This document shows positions 35,316 through 45,069 of a stretch of DNA of 64,000 nt, in pieces. The stretch comes from Stenotrophomonas maltophilia (GTDB lineage Bacteria; Pseudomonadota; Gammaproteobacteria; Xanthomonadales; Xanthomonadaceae), in assembly GCF_002138415.1 (NCBI RefSeq), contig NZ_CP015612.1:3636001-3700000 (forward strand). The letters are read 5' to 3'. The stretch's first letter is position 1; the number at the start of each line of letters is the position of its first letter. The translations under genes and the position numbers were made by a program. The notes under the pieces are model-generated. The model was not told where the DNA came from and did no database searches. It was given only the letters and a program-made list of their open reading frames with translations.

Positions 35316-36487
35316 GCGCCGCGTGCGTCGAGTGCGGCCACCGCCGGCAGGGTCTTGCCTTCCAGGAACTCCAGGAACGCACCACCGCCGGTGGAGATGT
35401 AGCTGACCTGCTCGGCGATATCGAACTTGTCCACCGCCGCCAGGGTGTCACCACCGCCGGCGATGGAGAATGCCGGCGAGCTGGCGATGGCGCGGGCCAG
35501 CGCTTCGGTGCCCTTGCTGAAGGCCTCGAACTCGAACACGCCGACCGGGCCGTTCCAGACCACGGTGCCGGCCTTCCCGATCAGCTGCGCGTACTGCGCA
35601 GCGGTCTGCGGGCCGATGTCCAGGATCAGATCGTCTTCGGCAACGGCGTCGACCGCCTTCACTTCGGCAACAGCGTCCGGCATGAACTGTTTGGCGGTCA
35701 CCACGTCCACCGGCAGCGGGATATCGGCGCCACGCGCCTTGGCGTCGGCCACGATCTTCTTCGCGGTGTCCAGCAGGTCCGGCTCGTACAGCGACTTGCC
35801 GACGTTGTAGCCGGCGGCAGCGATGAAGGTGTTGGCGATGCCACCACCGACGATCAGCTGATCGACCTTGCCGACCAGGTTGGCCAGCAGTTCCAGCTTG
35901 GTGCTGACCTTGCTGCCGGCGACGATGGCCAGCAGCGGCTTGGCCGGTGCATCCAGCGCCTGCGCCAGCGCGTCAAGTTCGGCCATCAGCAGCGGGCCAC
36001 CGGCAGCGACCGGGGCGAAGCGGATGACACCGTGGGTGGAGGCCTGCGCACGGTGCGCGGTGCCGAAGGCATCCATCACGAACACATCGCACAGCGCCGC
36101 GTACTTCTTCGACAGGGCTTCATCGTCCTTGCCCTCGCCGACGTTCATGCGGCAGTTTTCCAGCAGCACCAGCTGGCCCGGCTGCACGTCGACGCCGTCG
36201 ACCCAGTCACGCACCAGCGGGACCTCACGGCCGAGCAGCTCGGACAGGCGCTGGGCGACCGGCGCCAGCGAATCGGCTTCGCTCCACACGCCTTCCTTCG
36301 GGCGCCCCAGGTGCGAGGTGACCATCACCGCCGCGCCCTGCTCCAGCGCGCGCTTGAGCGTCGGCAGCGAAGCGGTGATGCGCTGTTCGGAGGTGATGCG
36401 GCCATTCTCGATCGGCACGTTCAGATCCTGGCGGATCAGCACGCGCTTGCCGGAGAGGTCGAGGTCGGTCATGCGGACGATGGACAT
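35312..36487 (-). CDS. pgk: Phosphoglycerate kinase
   Basis: This is a 391-residue two-domain kinase converting 1,3-bisphosphoglycerate and ADP to 3-phosphoglycerate and ATP. Features are the N-domain [19 protein letters not shown], the substrate-binding [10 protein letters not shown], the hinge region, and the C-domain nucleotide loop [18 protein letters not shown] and [12 protein letters not shown]. The ATG at 36487 is preferred to an in-frame TTG six bases upstream. It is followed by the coupled HAD gene and pyk. The gap to gap-DH contains the palindromes, the IS element and the DUF3999/DUF2339 pair. Confidence 0.97.
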   Translation of the reverse strand: MSIVRMTDLDLSGKRVLIRQDLNVPIENGRITSEQRITASLPTLKRALEQGAAVMVTSHLGRPKEGVWSEADSLAPVAQRLSELLGREVPLVRDWVDGVDVQPGQLVLLENCRMNVGEGKDDEALSKKYAALCDVFVMDAFGTAHRAQASTHGVIRFAPVAAGGPLLMAELDALAQALDAPAKPLLAIVAGSKVSTKLELLANLVGKVDQLIVGGGIANTFIAAAGYNVGKSLYEPDLLDTAKKIVADAKARGADIPLPVDVVTAKQFMPDAVAEVKAVDAVAEDDLILDIGPQTAAQYAQLIGKAGTVVWNGPVGVFEFEAFSKGTEALARAIASSPAFSIAGGGDTLAAVDKFDIAEQVSYISTGGGAFLEFLEGKTLPAVAALDARGA

Positions 36488-36593
36488 GGGCAACTCTTTG
36501 GCTCAGGGACGGGATGCCGGGGTACGGCAGACGGCCATTGTATCGGCTGCGGGTGGTGGGGGGGGGCCGATGCCTGCGGCAGGCAGAGGCGCA

Positions 36594-36645
36594 CGGCAAC
36601 GGCAACGGCAACAGCAACGGCAACGGCAACGGCAACGGCCAAAGC
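36594..36645 (+). repeat. GGCAAC hexanucleotide-like tract upstream of palindrome 4
   Basis: Eight near-perfect tandem units of GGCAAC (one GCAACA variant) are followed by GGCCAAAGC. A similar GCAACA tract precedes palindrome copy 2 (26890-26914) and, inverted, follows copy 3 (27330-27350). It therefore looks like a part of the same composite module. Confidence 0.75.
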
Positions 36646-36812
36646 GCTGGCGCTTCGTGATGCTGGGGCTGGGCCGGGGTGGTGTGGGCTGGCAGGGGAC
36701 GCCGTGAATCCGTCCATGGAGGCTTGGCAGCCGCATCCATGCGGCTGACTGATCTGGCCCCCCGTCAGCGGACGCCAAGAAGCGATACTTTGATCGCACT
36801 TGGAGGTCCCTT

Positions 36813-37106
36813 ATGTCCCGTATCACCCGTCGTAGCTACACCGATGAATTCAAGCACCAAGCCGTGGAGTTGGCCGAGTCGCTCGGGCCTGCCGCAGCGG
36901 CCCGTCAGCTGGAGATGTCGGTCAAGACGCTGGCAAATTGGCTTGACGCGGTCCGTGCTGGCCGGTCGTTGACCTCTGAGGCTCGCAGGCCAGCCACCGA
37001 CCTGGAAAGCGAGATCAGCCGCCTTCGGGCCGAGAACGCCAATCTGAAGATGGAGCGGGAAATCCTAAAAAAAGCGGCGGCGTTCTTTGCCAGAGAGTCC
37101 AAGTGA
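36813..37106 (+). CDS. IS3-family transposase OrfA
   Basis: This 97-residue DNA-binding protein has a helix-turn-helix (YTDEFKHQAVELAESLGPAA, VKTLANWLDAVR) and a leucine-zipper-like C-terminal coiled coil (LESEISRLRAENANLKMERE). It recognises the IS ends. Near its 3' end A-AAA-AAA-G (37067-37073) is a slippery heptamer in the right register for a -1 shift into orfB, which would yield the OrfAB fusion transposase. Confidence 0.95.
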   Translation: MSRITRRSYTDEFKHQAVELAESLGPAAAARQLEMSVKTLANWLDAVRAGRSLTSEARRPATDLESEISRLRAENANLKMEREILKKAAAFFARESK

Positions 37107-37963
37107 GGTACGCCTTCGTCGCCAGTCAAAGGACTCACTACCCGACCAGGTTGCTGTGTCGGGTTCTTGGGGTTTCTGTCTCTGGATTCCATGACTACCT
37201 GCGCCGGCAGTGTGCCCAAACGTGCGATGTCGATTCAGCCCTCCGTACCGAGCTTCGGGCCATTCATGTGACCAGCAAGCGCAGTTATGGGCGACGTCGG
37301 CTGGTCAGGGCCTTACGAGCCAGGAATCATCCAGTCGGCCACAAGCGCGTGGCACGGTTAATGGCCGAGGAGCGAATCCAGGGCAAGACCAAAGGCCGAT
37401 TCCGACCCAAATCCTCCGGCGGCTCATCTCAGCTCGCCCCCAACCTGCTGGATCGGCAATTTGCCCCCGGAACCGGACCGACGGCCTGGGTCGGGGATAT
37501 CACGTATGTCCCCACCCGCCAGGGATGGCTGCATCTGGCCGTGGTCATCAGCGTCCAGACCCGGCAGGTGCTGGGCTACAGTGTTTCCAAGCGTCTGACT
37601 GAAGAGCTGGTGGTGAAAGCATTTGCCAATGCTTGGGCTCTGCATCCACAACGACCCGGCCTGATCTTCCATTCAGATCGTGGTGGGCAGTACTGGGGGA
37701 ACCAGTTTCGCCAGCTGCTGCAGTCCCATGAGGTGGTCCAAAGCATGAGCCGGCCTGGCAATTGCTGGGACAACGCGGTGGCCGAGAGCTTCTTTGCCAC
37801 GCTCAAGACAGAAGAGGCTGCCGAGCCTTACGCCAGTAGAGAACAAGCCAGCCAGTCCATCGCTGCTTACATCCACGGCTTCTACAATCCAGCCCGGCTA
37901 CACTCGGCGCTGGGCTACCACTCGCCTAACAACTACGCCCGGCAGCTCCGGGCTGCCGCCTGA
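37103..37963 (+). CDS. IS3-family transposase OrfB (DDE integrase domain)
   Basis: This 286-residue frame encodes the catalytic part. An N-terminal HTH-like region (YPTRLLCRVLGVSVSGFHDYL, SYGRRRLVRALRA) precedes the rve integrase core. The DDE residues lie in AWVGDITYVPT (Asp), FHSDRGGQYWGNQF (Asp) and NAVAESFFATLKTE (Glu), followed by YNPARLHSALGYHSP. The apparent GTG start at 37103 overlaps the orfA stop; expression is expected mainly as an OrfAB frameshift fusion. No stop or missing catalytic residue is seen. Confidence 0.95.
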   Translation: MRYAFVASQRTHYPTRLLCRVLGVSVSGFHDYLRRQCAQTCDVDSALRTELRAIHVTSKRSYGRRRLVRALRARNHPVGHKRVARLMAEERIQGKTKGRFRPKSSGGSSQLAPNLLDRQFAPGTGPTAWVGDITYVPTRQGWLHLAVVISVQTRQVLGYSVSKRLTEELVVKAFANAWALHPQRPGLIFHSDRGGQYWGNQFRQLLQSHEVVQSMSRPGNCWDNAVAESFFATLKTEEAAEPYASREQASQSIAAYIHGFYNPARLHSALGYHSPNNYARQLRAAA

Positions 37964-38102
37964 AACGGCTTCATGGCGTCCGTTTTCAGGGGGCCAGATC
38001 AGACACCCCTGCCAGCCCACACTACCCCGGCCTCGACAGGTTCATGAGGCGGAGCGGATGGCAAAGGCACAAGCAGTGTGTGGTGTCGGATGAAGAACGA
38101 AG

Positions 38103-38142
38103 AGGTCAGATCCGTTTTCCTGCGGAAAACGGATCTGACCCC
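38103..38142. repeat. GGGGTC-type stem-loop
   Basis: GAGGTCAGATCCGTTTTCC pairs with GGAAAACGGATCTGACCCC. A single GTAG-type monomer (CAGCCGAGCGTGGGCTCGGC, TCTAC) follows at 38164-38188. Both lie between the IS and palindrome copy 5. Confidence 0.7.
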
Positions 38143-38267
38143 GATGGCCGTCTCCGCGAACAGCAGCCGAGCGTGGGCTCGGCTCTACAAAGAGCGCGCA
38201 GCCAAGCTGCTTTTGCTTTTGCTCTTCTTTTTTCTTCCGTGGGTGGACGCACCCGGAAATTGTCAGA

Positions 38268-38371
38268 GGCCGGGCGGGTGGGCTGGGCAGGGGTATCCGC
38301 GCCATGGATGGCGCGGCTAAGCCTCCAAGGACGGATTCACGGCGTCCCCTGCCCAGCCCACCCGCCCGGCC
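38268..38371 (-). repeat. Large palindromic intergenic element, copy 5 (104 bp, inverted)
   Basis: The arms GGCCGGGCGGGTGGGCTGGG (continuing CAGGGG) and CCCAGCCCACCCGCCCGGCC are perfectly complementary yet differ from copies 1-4. The core on the minus strand has GAATCCGTCCTTGGAGGCTT and the hairpin GCGCCATCCATGGCGC. It lies 63 bp past the DUF3999 gene stop. The 433-bp stretch 38002-38434 otherwise holds the GGGGTC and GTAG stem-loops. Confidence 0.8.
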
Positions 38372-38434
38372 AAGCACGGCTGTTGCTTTACACGACCAAC
38401 CCCACCCACGAGGGGCTGCGCCGTTCGCCGGAAC

Positions 38435-39811
38435 CTACGCCGAAGGCGCCGGCTTCTGCCGAAGCAGGCTGACCGCCAGGCCGCCAACAACCAGCACCCC
38501 CAGACCCAGCAACGCCCACAGCAACCACGACTTCCAATCGTGCTGCGGTTTCAGCGCCGCCTCGCCGGCCAGCGGCTCCGGGCTGCCTTCCAGGCGCGCC
38601 AGCGTCGGCTGCCATGACGGATCATTGCGCTGCCGCAGTTCCTCGATCAGCACACCGATCGGCGCCTCCATCCGGCGCGCAGTCGCGCTGCCCACCGCCA
38701 GCGCATACGGCGCTGCGCCCTGGCTCAGGAACACCAGCACTTCCGGCTGGTAGCCCAGACGCAGGGTCGGTGCCGTCGCGGTTTCCGCCGGGTTCGCCAC
38801 CAGCTTCCAGTAGCGGTCGCGATGCACGCCGCCCAGCGGCTGGGCCGCTGATTGCTGGCGCTGGCCCTGCGCGCCCTGTTGCAGCTGGTAGGCAATCCAC
38901 GGCGCACTGCGGCGCTGCCACTCTGCACTCTCGTCGTCGCGGCTGAACAATGTCCACTGCACCAGGCTGTTGTCGGTGCTGGCCACGTCGGCACGCGCCG
39001 CCGGGAACCGGCCATCCATTTCGAAGGTGAATTCGCCCTTGCCCGTCGAGGTCGGTTCCAGCGACAACCACTCCCACGGCAGGGTGGCCGGTGCCGGCGG
39101 CAGTTCGGCCAGTACGCTGCGCAGCGTCGGCAAGCGCGCATCGCCCTGTCCCAGTACGCGCAGGTAGCGTGCCTCGCCATTCACCTGCAGGCGGCGCTGC
39201 AGCAGGCGTTTGCCGGCGCGCTGCAGGTCCACCAGCGGAATGTCACGCCCGACCGCGCGCCAGTGTTGCAGATCGTCGCTGGCATCCACCTGCACCTGCG
39301 CCTGCAACGGCTGTCCGCTGTCAGCCCAATCCAGCACCAGTGCCGCCAACGGTTGCTGGCCGAGCACGCTGGCATCGATCAGCCAACCACCCTGCCCGTT
39401 CGCTGCCGCACCGCCGCTCACGCGTGCTTCGACGCGACGGACACGGCCATCGGTATCGCGCTCGGTCAGCAACTGCAGATCGTTGCGCTGTGCTTCGGCC
39501 AGCGGCGGCAACGCGAACCACGGCAGCTCACGCTGCACCGGCGGCTGTGCCAGCGGCTGGTCCGGCGCCAGCAATGCCGATGGCAACGATTGGCCGGCGG
39601 CGTTGAACACCTGCAGGTCACCCAGGTCTGCGGCACCTGCACGGCGATAGATCGCCGGCTCCAGAACCACCCTGTACGCACCGGACTGCGCGCTGGACAG
39701 CGTCAACGGCCACTGCTCGGCGTACTGCGTGCGGTAGTCGGCGGCCTGCACCGCGACGGCGGCCAGCATGCCGAACATCGCCGGCAGCAGCGCCCTGCTC
39801 CACTTTCTCAT
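38435..39811 (-). CDS. DUF3999 family exported membrane protein
   Basis: This is a 458-residue protein. A signal peptide (MFGMLAAVAVQAADYRTQYA) is followed by a long periplasmic beta-rich region and one C-terminal TM helix (SWLLWALLGLGVLVVGGLAVSLL) with a short basic tail. The layout fits DUF3999, which is nearly always encoded next to DUF2339, as here. The start ATG 39811 overlaps the stop of the DUF2339 gene (ATGA). A longer in-frame opening upstream is only the antisense-free shadow of that gene. The role is unknown; the pair probably forms an envelope complex. Confidence 0.85.
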   Translation of the reverse strand: MRKWSRALLPAMFGMLAAVAVQAADYRTQYAEQWPLTLSSAQSGAYRVVLEPAIYRRAGAADLGDLQVFNAAGQSLPSALLAPDQPLAQPPVQRELPWFALPPLAEAQRNDLQLLTERDTDGRVRRVEARVSGGAAANGQGGWLIDASVLGQQPLAALVLDWADSGQPLQAQVQVDASDDLQHWRAVGRDIPLVDLQRAGKRLLQRRLQVNGEARYLRVLGQGDARLPTLRSVLAELPPAPATLPWEWLSLEPTSTGKGEFTFEMDGRFPAARADVASTDNSLVQWTLFSRDDESAEWQRRSAPWIAYQLQQGAQGQRQQSAAQPLGGVHRDRYWKLVANPAETATAPTLRLGYQPEVLVFLSQGAAPYALAVGSATARRMEAPIGVLIEELRQRNDPSWQPTLARLEGSPEPLAGEAALKPQHDWKSWLLWALLGLGVLVVGGLAVSLLRQKPAPSA

Positions 39812-42477
39812 TGTTTTTCCTCCACGGACGGTGCCGCGCTGGGCGGCGCCGGTGCCAGATACCCCACGACCGTGCACAGCAGGCCATAGGCGATGAACGA
39901 TGCGATGCCCAGCAGGTTGCCCAGGTGCTGGCGATCGACGATGACCAGTTTGGCCAGTACCACGCCCATCAGCACGGCACCGACCATCCACAACACGCGC
40001 TGGCCACGGCGCGATCCCCACACCCAGGCAATCACGCCGAGCACGCTCCACAGCACGGTCAGGCTGGTCTGCGCCAGGCTGAAGCGCATCATCGACGCGT
40101 TCCACGACAGGCCGCCCCACTGATGCACGCCATGCAGCACAACGCTGGTCAGGGCGACGAAGGTTGCAAGTGACAGCAGCGGCATGCGGATGTTCAGCAA
40201 TGCCTGCGGTGCCTGTGGTCCCTGATCGCTGTACAGCCAGCGCGCCAGCAGCAGCAGGCTCAACCATTGACCGATCTCGGCCGGATTCAACACCGGCAGC
40301 CACAACAGCGGCGCGGCGTCGCCCGGCAGCAGCTGGCCGAACAGCCAGCCGATCGACAACAGCCCGAACAGCACGCACTGCAGCGGCTGGCGCACGCGGT
40401 CGAACGCTGCGCCCAGCGGCCAGCGCAGCGCATTCCAGCGCCACAGCGACAGCGCCGCCATCAGCAGCCACGGCAGGGTCACCAGCAACGTGGTCCGGCC
40501 CTGTGCCAGATCGGCCTCGCCACCGCCCCACAGGGCCAGCAGCGAAAGCAGCGACGGCCACAGCAGCCACCACAGGAACTGCGCGATGCGCGCCACCGTG
40601 TCGCCCCCCTGGCGCAGGCACAGCAGCGTGCGCACACCCAGCACCGCGAACACCGCCCAGGCCAGCGCACCGTAGCCAGCAAACGGCTGATGGTGCGCAT
40701 CGCTCTGCAGAAGCGCCAGCGGGAAGCCCAGCGCCAGCATGGCCAGTGCGGTCACCCCCAGCGCGCGCGCCGGCTGGCGGCACTGTACTTCGGCGGCCAG
40801 CCATGCGGTGACGGCAGCCAGCACCAGCAATGCATCCACTTCGGTGCGGTACGGGAAGAAACGGGTGATCTCATGTACCAGGCCACCCAGCCACCACAGC
40901 AGGCCCCACAGGTAGTAGACCAGGGCAATCTCGTGGCGTGAGCTGCGCTGGTAGCTCCAGGCCGACGCAAAGCCAGCCAGTGCCAGCAGCAGCGCCCCGA
41001 TGGCCGTCGGGTTGATCAGGAAGCGCAGATCCTCATGCCAGTGATCGCCGCCGGCCACGAAGGCGAACGCAGCGCCGATCTGCAGCAGCGCGCCGGACAC
41101 CTGCGGCAGCCAACGCTTCTGGCGCAGGCCCAACCAGGCCAGACCAGCGCCTTCCAGCGCAAAGACCGCGCCGGTGGCGCGCGCCGACAAGGCCAGCGGC
41201 ACCGCCAGCGTGGCAAAGCCCACCGCCAGCACCGCATGCGACTGCGCCAGCACGGTGTACGACGCACGCGCGATCAGCGCCCGCGCCAGCACCGCATAGA
41301 TCGCCGCCAGGCCCAGCGCGCACAGCGCCAGCGTCATCGGCTGCTGGTACAGCATGCCCGCCTGCAGCGAGAACGCGACCAGCGGCGTGCCGAACACCAG
41401 GCTGCCGTCGACCAGATCGCGCCGACCTGCCGGCTGCCGGCGCGCATACAGCAGCGGAATCAACAGGTAGAAGGCGAAGAACAGCAGCAGGAACGGTTCG
41501 GTACTGCTGAACTTGTCCGGTGCGTACTGCAGCACGCCCCAGAACGTACCGATGCCAAAGGTGAAGGCGAAGCCAAGCAGATTCAGCGCACGCCATGGAC
41601 GGAACCAGGCGATGGCGAAGATGCCCGCATTGAGCACCGCGTAGTAGCTGAACAACCCCACGTGGTTGCCGCTGCCGGTGGACAGCCACAACGGCGCCAT
41701 GAAGCCGGCCAGGATGCCCAGCACCGCCAGCGTGCGCGAGTTCTGCACCACCGCCAGCACACACAGCCCGGCCACCAGTGCGATCGAACTGGCAAAGGCA
41801 AAGCCTGGGTTGAGCAGGTCGAAGCGCTTGAACGCCGCGAAGATGGTCAGCAGCAGCACGCCGATGGCACCGCCCTGCAACGCCAACGCAAACAGGCGCC
41901 GACGTTCGCGCTGGTGCCAGCCGAAGGCCAGCAGGCCCAGTGCACCTACGGTGACGCCGGCCAGGCGCAGCTCGATCGGCAGCACCAGCCAGCCCTGGTC
42001 GCTGACGTACTTCAACAGCGCGGCAACACCGGCCAGCAGCACCAGCATGCCGATCTTGACCGGCACGTTGCCTTCGGTGAACCAGCGTTTGACCGCACCG
42101 ACGCCACGCTCGATGAAATTCGGCAGCGCCGGTTCCGGCGGTAACGGCGGCAGCTCCGGCACCGGCGGTGGTGCAGCAGGACGGGGGGCTGGCGCCTCGA
42201 TGGGCGCGGCCTCTTGCACCGGCGGTTGTGGGGGCGGCGGTGCAGCAGCGGCGACCGGCCGCAGGAACGGTGGATCGGCACTGGCTGTGGGCGTGGCCAC
42301 TGGCCGTTCAGGCGCGGGCGTGGCGGCGGCCGGCCTGGCGGTGGCAGGCGCGGCGGCCATGGCGCTTTCCAGCGCGGCGACGCGACGGCGCAGGCCGGCG
42401 ATCATAACCAGCGCCACCACCAGCAGCAGCGGGATGGCCAGCAGGACCAGTACGACCAGGGCTATCAATGCTTCCAT
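39808..42477 (-). CDS. DUF2339 family polytopic membrane protein
   Basis: This is an 889-residue protein. A first TM helix (LIALVVLVLLAIPLLLVVAL) is followed by a short coiled segment, then a Pro/Ala-rich linker (about residues 40-120) and more than 20 hydrophobic segments to the C-terminus. DUF2339 proteins are large inner-membrane proteins of unknown function that pair with DUF3999. The codon bias matches core genes. It sits upstream of and coupled to the DUF3999 gene, 126 bp from gap. Confidence 0.88.
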   Translation of the reverse strand: MEALIALVVLVLLAIPLLLVVALVMIAGLRRRVAALESAMAAAPATARPAAATPAPERPVATPTASADPPFLRPVAAAAPPPPQPPVQEAAPIEAPAPRPAAPPPVPELPPLPPEPALPNFIERGVGAVKRWFTEGNVPVKIGMLVLLAGVAALLKYVSDQGWLVLPIELRLAGVTVGALGLLAFGWHQRERRRLFALALQGGAIGVLLLTIFAAFKRFDLLNPGFAFASSIALVAGLCVLAVVQNSRTLAVLGILAGFMAPLWLSTGSGNHVGLFSYYAVLNAGIFAIAWFRPWRALNLLGFAFTFGIGTFWGVLQYAPDKFSSTEPFLLLFFAFYLLIPLLYARRQPAGRRDLVDGSLVFGTPLVAFSLQAGMLYQQPMTLALCALGLAAIYAVLARALIARASYTVLAQSHAVLAVGFATLAVPLALSARATGAVFALEGAGLAWLGLRQKRWLPQVSGALLQIGAAFAFVAGGDHWHEDLRFLINPTAIGALLLALAGFASAWSYQRSSRHEIALVYYLWGLLWWLGGLVHEITRFFPYRTEVDALLVLAAVTAWLAAEVQCRQPARALGVTALAMLALGFPLALLQSDAHHQPFAGYGALAWAVFAVLGVRTLLCLRQGGDTVARIAQFLWWLLWPSLLSLLALWGGGEADLAQGRTTLLVTLPWLLMAALSLWRWNALRWPLGAAFDRVRQPLQCVLFGLLSIGWLFGQLLPGDAAPLLWLPVLNPAEIGQWLSLLLLARWLYSDQGPQAPQALLNIRMPLLSLATFVALTSVVLHGVHQWGGLSWNASMMRFSLAQTSLTVLWSVLGVIAWVWGSRRGQRVLWMVGAVLMGVVLAKLVIVDRQHLGNLLGIASFIAYGLLCTVVGYLAPAPPSAAPSVEEKQ

Positions 42478-42557
42478 TGCGTGCTTCCATTGCGTTCCCG
42501 CGCCCCAGCGGCGGCGGTCGACCGCCCCATGCTACGACAGGGCTGGCCCCATAAACG

Positions 42558-42584
42558 ACGAACCCCGGCCAGGCCGGGGTTCGT
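42558..42584. terminator. Rho-independent terminator after gap
   Basis: ACGAACCCCGGCC and GGCCGGGGTTCGT form a strong hairpin 19 bp past the gap stop codon. Confidence 0.85.
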
Positions 42585-42602
42585 CTGCGATCTACACCGG
42601 CC

Positions 42603-43740
<1,138 letters not shown>

Positions 43741-43800
43741 AGCGTTAGCGCGATGTGAGGCCGAGACTGGCCACATCCACCCAGCAACGAGATCACCCCC

Positions 43801-44430
43801 ATGCGCAAGACCTCCCCCCTGATCGTGGCCAGCCTGGCCGCCGCCCTCTCGCTCGCCGCTGCCCCGGCCATGGCCCAGTCCAAGGGCGACTGGACCATTT
43901 CCGCCGGCGTGCACCAGGTGGCCCCGAAGTCGAACAATGGCTGGCTGGCGGGCCACACCCTGAAGGTCGACGTCGACAACGACGTCAAGCCGACCATCAC
44001 CGGTGAGTACTTCATCGCCGACAACCTGGGCATTGAAGTGCTGGCCGCACTGCCGTTCAAGCACGACATCAACATCAACGGCCTGGGGCGCGTGGGCAGC
44101 ACCAAGCAGCTGCCGCCGGTGGTGACCGTGCAGTACCACTTCAACAGCAAGGGCAAGGTGTCGCCGTTCATCGGTGCGGGCGTGAACTACACGACCTTCT
44201 TCAGCGAAGACACCACCGGTGCGCTGAAGGACAGCCGCCTGAAGCTGCAGGATTCGTGGGGCCTGGCCGCGCATGCGGGCGTGGACTTCGCAATCGGTGA
44301 GAAGGGCGCACTGCGCGTGGACATGCGCTGGATCGACATCGACAGCAAGGTGAAGTTGAACGGCGAGAAGATCGGCACGGTCAACATCGATCCGCTGGTC
44401 TACGGTGCGTCGTACGTCTTCAAGTTCTAA
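43801..44430 (+). CDS. ompW: OmpW family outer-membrane protein
   Basis: This is a 209-residue protein with a signal peptide (about 1-24, ending AMAQS) and an eight-stranded barrel. Family segments include GHTLKVDVDNDVKPTITGEYF and KQLPPVVTVQYHFNSKGKVSPFIGAGVNYTTFF. The end is GASYVFKF, with a terminal aromatic residue. OmpW forms a small hydrophobic channel in the outer membrane linked to stress adaptation. It is preceded by an FNR-type box and followed by two hairpins, and appears monocistronic. Confidence 0.95.
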   Translation: MRKTSPLIVASLAAALSLAAAPAMAQSKGDWTISAGVHQVAPKSNNGWLAGHTLKVDVDNDVKPTITGEYFIADNLGIEVLAALPFKHDININGLGRVGSTKQLPPVVTVQYHFNSKGKVSPFIGAGVNYTTFFSEDTTGALKDSRLKLQDSWGLAAHAGVDFAIGEKGALRVDMRWIDIDSKVKLNGEKIGTVNIDPLVYGASYVFKF

Positions 44431-44445
44431 AGCGGTGTGTTGAGT

Positions 44446-44526
44446 GCGGGGGCTTCGCCCCCGCTCCCCCGTTACACGCAAAACCCTCGCAGCATGTTGC
44501 CCCGGTGATTGCCGGGGCTTTTTTTG
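44446..44526 (+). terminator. Two hairpins downstream of ompW
   Basis: GCGGGGGCTTCGCCCCCGC (44446-44464) is a tetraloop hairpin 15 bp past the stop. GCCCCGGTGATTGCCGGGGC followed by a seven-base T run (44499-44526) is a typical rho-independent terminator. Confidence 0.85.
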
Positions 44527-44557
44527 TTTGCACGAAAAGCACCGGCATCTGGAATTG

Positions 44558-44661
44558 GGCGGAGAGGGTGGGGTGATCGGGACACGCCGTAAATACGTCC
44601 ATGTAGGCTCGATCGCCGCATCCATGCGGCGAACGGTCCCGATCACCCCACCCTCTCCACC
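44558..44661 (+). repeat. Large palindromic intergenic element, copy 6 (104 bp)
   Basis: The arms GGCGGAGAGGGTGGGGTGAT (continuing CGGGAC) and ATCACCCCACCCTCTCCACC pair with one mismatch and differ from all other copies. The core is AAATACGTCCATGTAGGCTC with the hairpin CGCCGCATCCATGCGGCG. It is in the ompW-nuclease gap (44431-45069). Confidence 0.8.
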
Positions 44662-44825
44662 CTTCCCATCTGCGCGTGCGTGCCAGCTCAAGCAAAGGCA
44701 GGAACAAGCCGCGCACATCCAAGGTGTAGTGGTTGCCTGCCGCTAACGGCGGCAGGTTTTGATCCTGCATTTGTTTTTGGAGTTGCCTTTGACGTTTGCA
44801 TCCGCCTCCGCGGCCATGTCTGGAG

Positions 44826-45012
44826 GGGAGCGCAGAGGGAGGGGCGGCGGGACCGTTGGCGCCATGGGCTCGAGGCATGCCTCGGGCGGGTTGGGCACGA
44901 CGCCCAACCCCGGTCTTGCCGTGTGCGCAGGACAGCGCACACGAGCAAGGCGCCATCGAGCCTCCAGGGACGGATTTACGGCGTGTCCCGCCGTCCCTCC
45001 CTCTGCGCTCCC
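44826..45012 (-). repeat. Large palindromic intergenic element, copy 7, expanded (187 bp)
   Basis: The outer arms GGGAGCGCAGAGGGAGGGGC (continuing GGCGGGAC) and GCCGTCCCTCCCTCTGCGCT (continuing CCC) pair with one mismatch. The core on the minus strand has GTAAATCCGTCCCTGGAGGC. The middle is extended by nested hairpins: GAGGCATGCCTC, GGGTTGGGCACGACGCCCAA and GTGTGCGCAGGACAGCGCAC. It ends 57 bp before the nuclease start. Confidence 0.75.
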
Positions 45013-45069
45013 ACTTCGGAACAGGTAACGCGCCGCTCTTCAATCCACCTACCCCGCTAGAATGTGCGC

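Larger units (their letters stand above)
36750..38001 (+). mobile_element. IS3-family insertion sequence, complete (1252 bp)
   Basis: The ends match: TGATCTGGCCCCC at the left and GGGGGCCAGATCA at the right. Similarity continues inward (GGACGCC near both ends), giving ~27-bp imperfect terminal inverted repeats with TG...CA termini. Directly flanking GAC (36747-36749 and 38002-38004) is a 3-bp target duplication. It carries orfA and orfB in overlapping frames with an A7 slippery site. All parts look intact, so it may be active. It sits inside a palindromic repeat between pgk and the DUF3999 gene, disrupting no coding gene. Confidence 0.95.
36672..38032 (+). repeat. Large palindromic intergenic element, copy 4, split by the IS element
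   Basis: The left part 36672-36749 holds the arm GGCCGGGGTGGTGTGGGCTG (continuing GCAGGGG) and the core with GAATCCGTCCATGGAGGCTT and GCCGCATCCATGCGGC. The right part 38005-38032 holds the complementary arm ACCCCTGCCAGCCCACACTA continuing CCCCGGCC. Removing the IS (36750-38001) and one copy of its GAC duplication restores a ~106-bp palindrome with one arm mismatch. Confidence 0.8.

Noticed and set aside
39812..40804. N-terminal extension of the DUF3999 frame
   Set aside because: The extension lies inside the DUF2339 gene in another frame, while ATG 39811 starts a good signal peptide and overlaps the DUF2339 stop.
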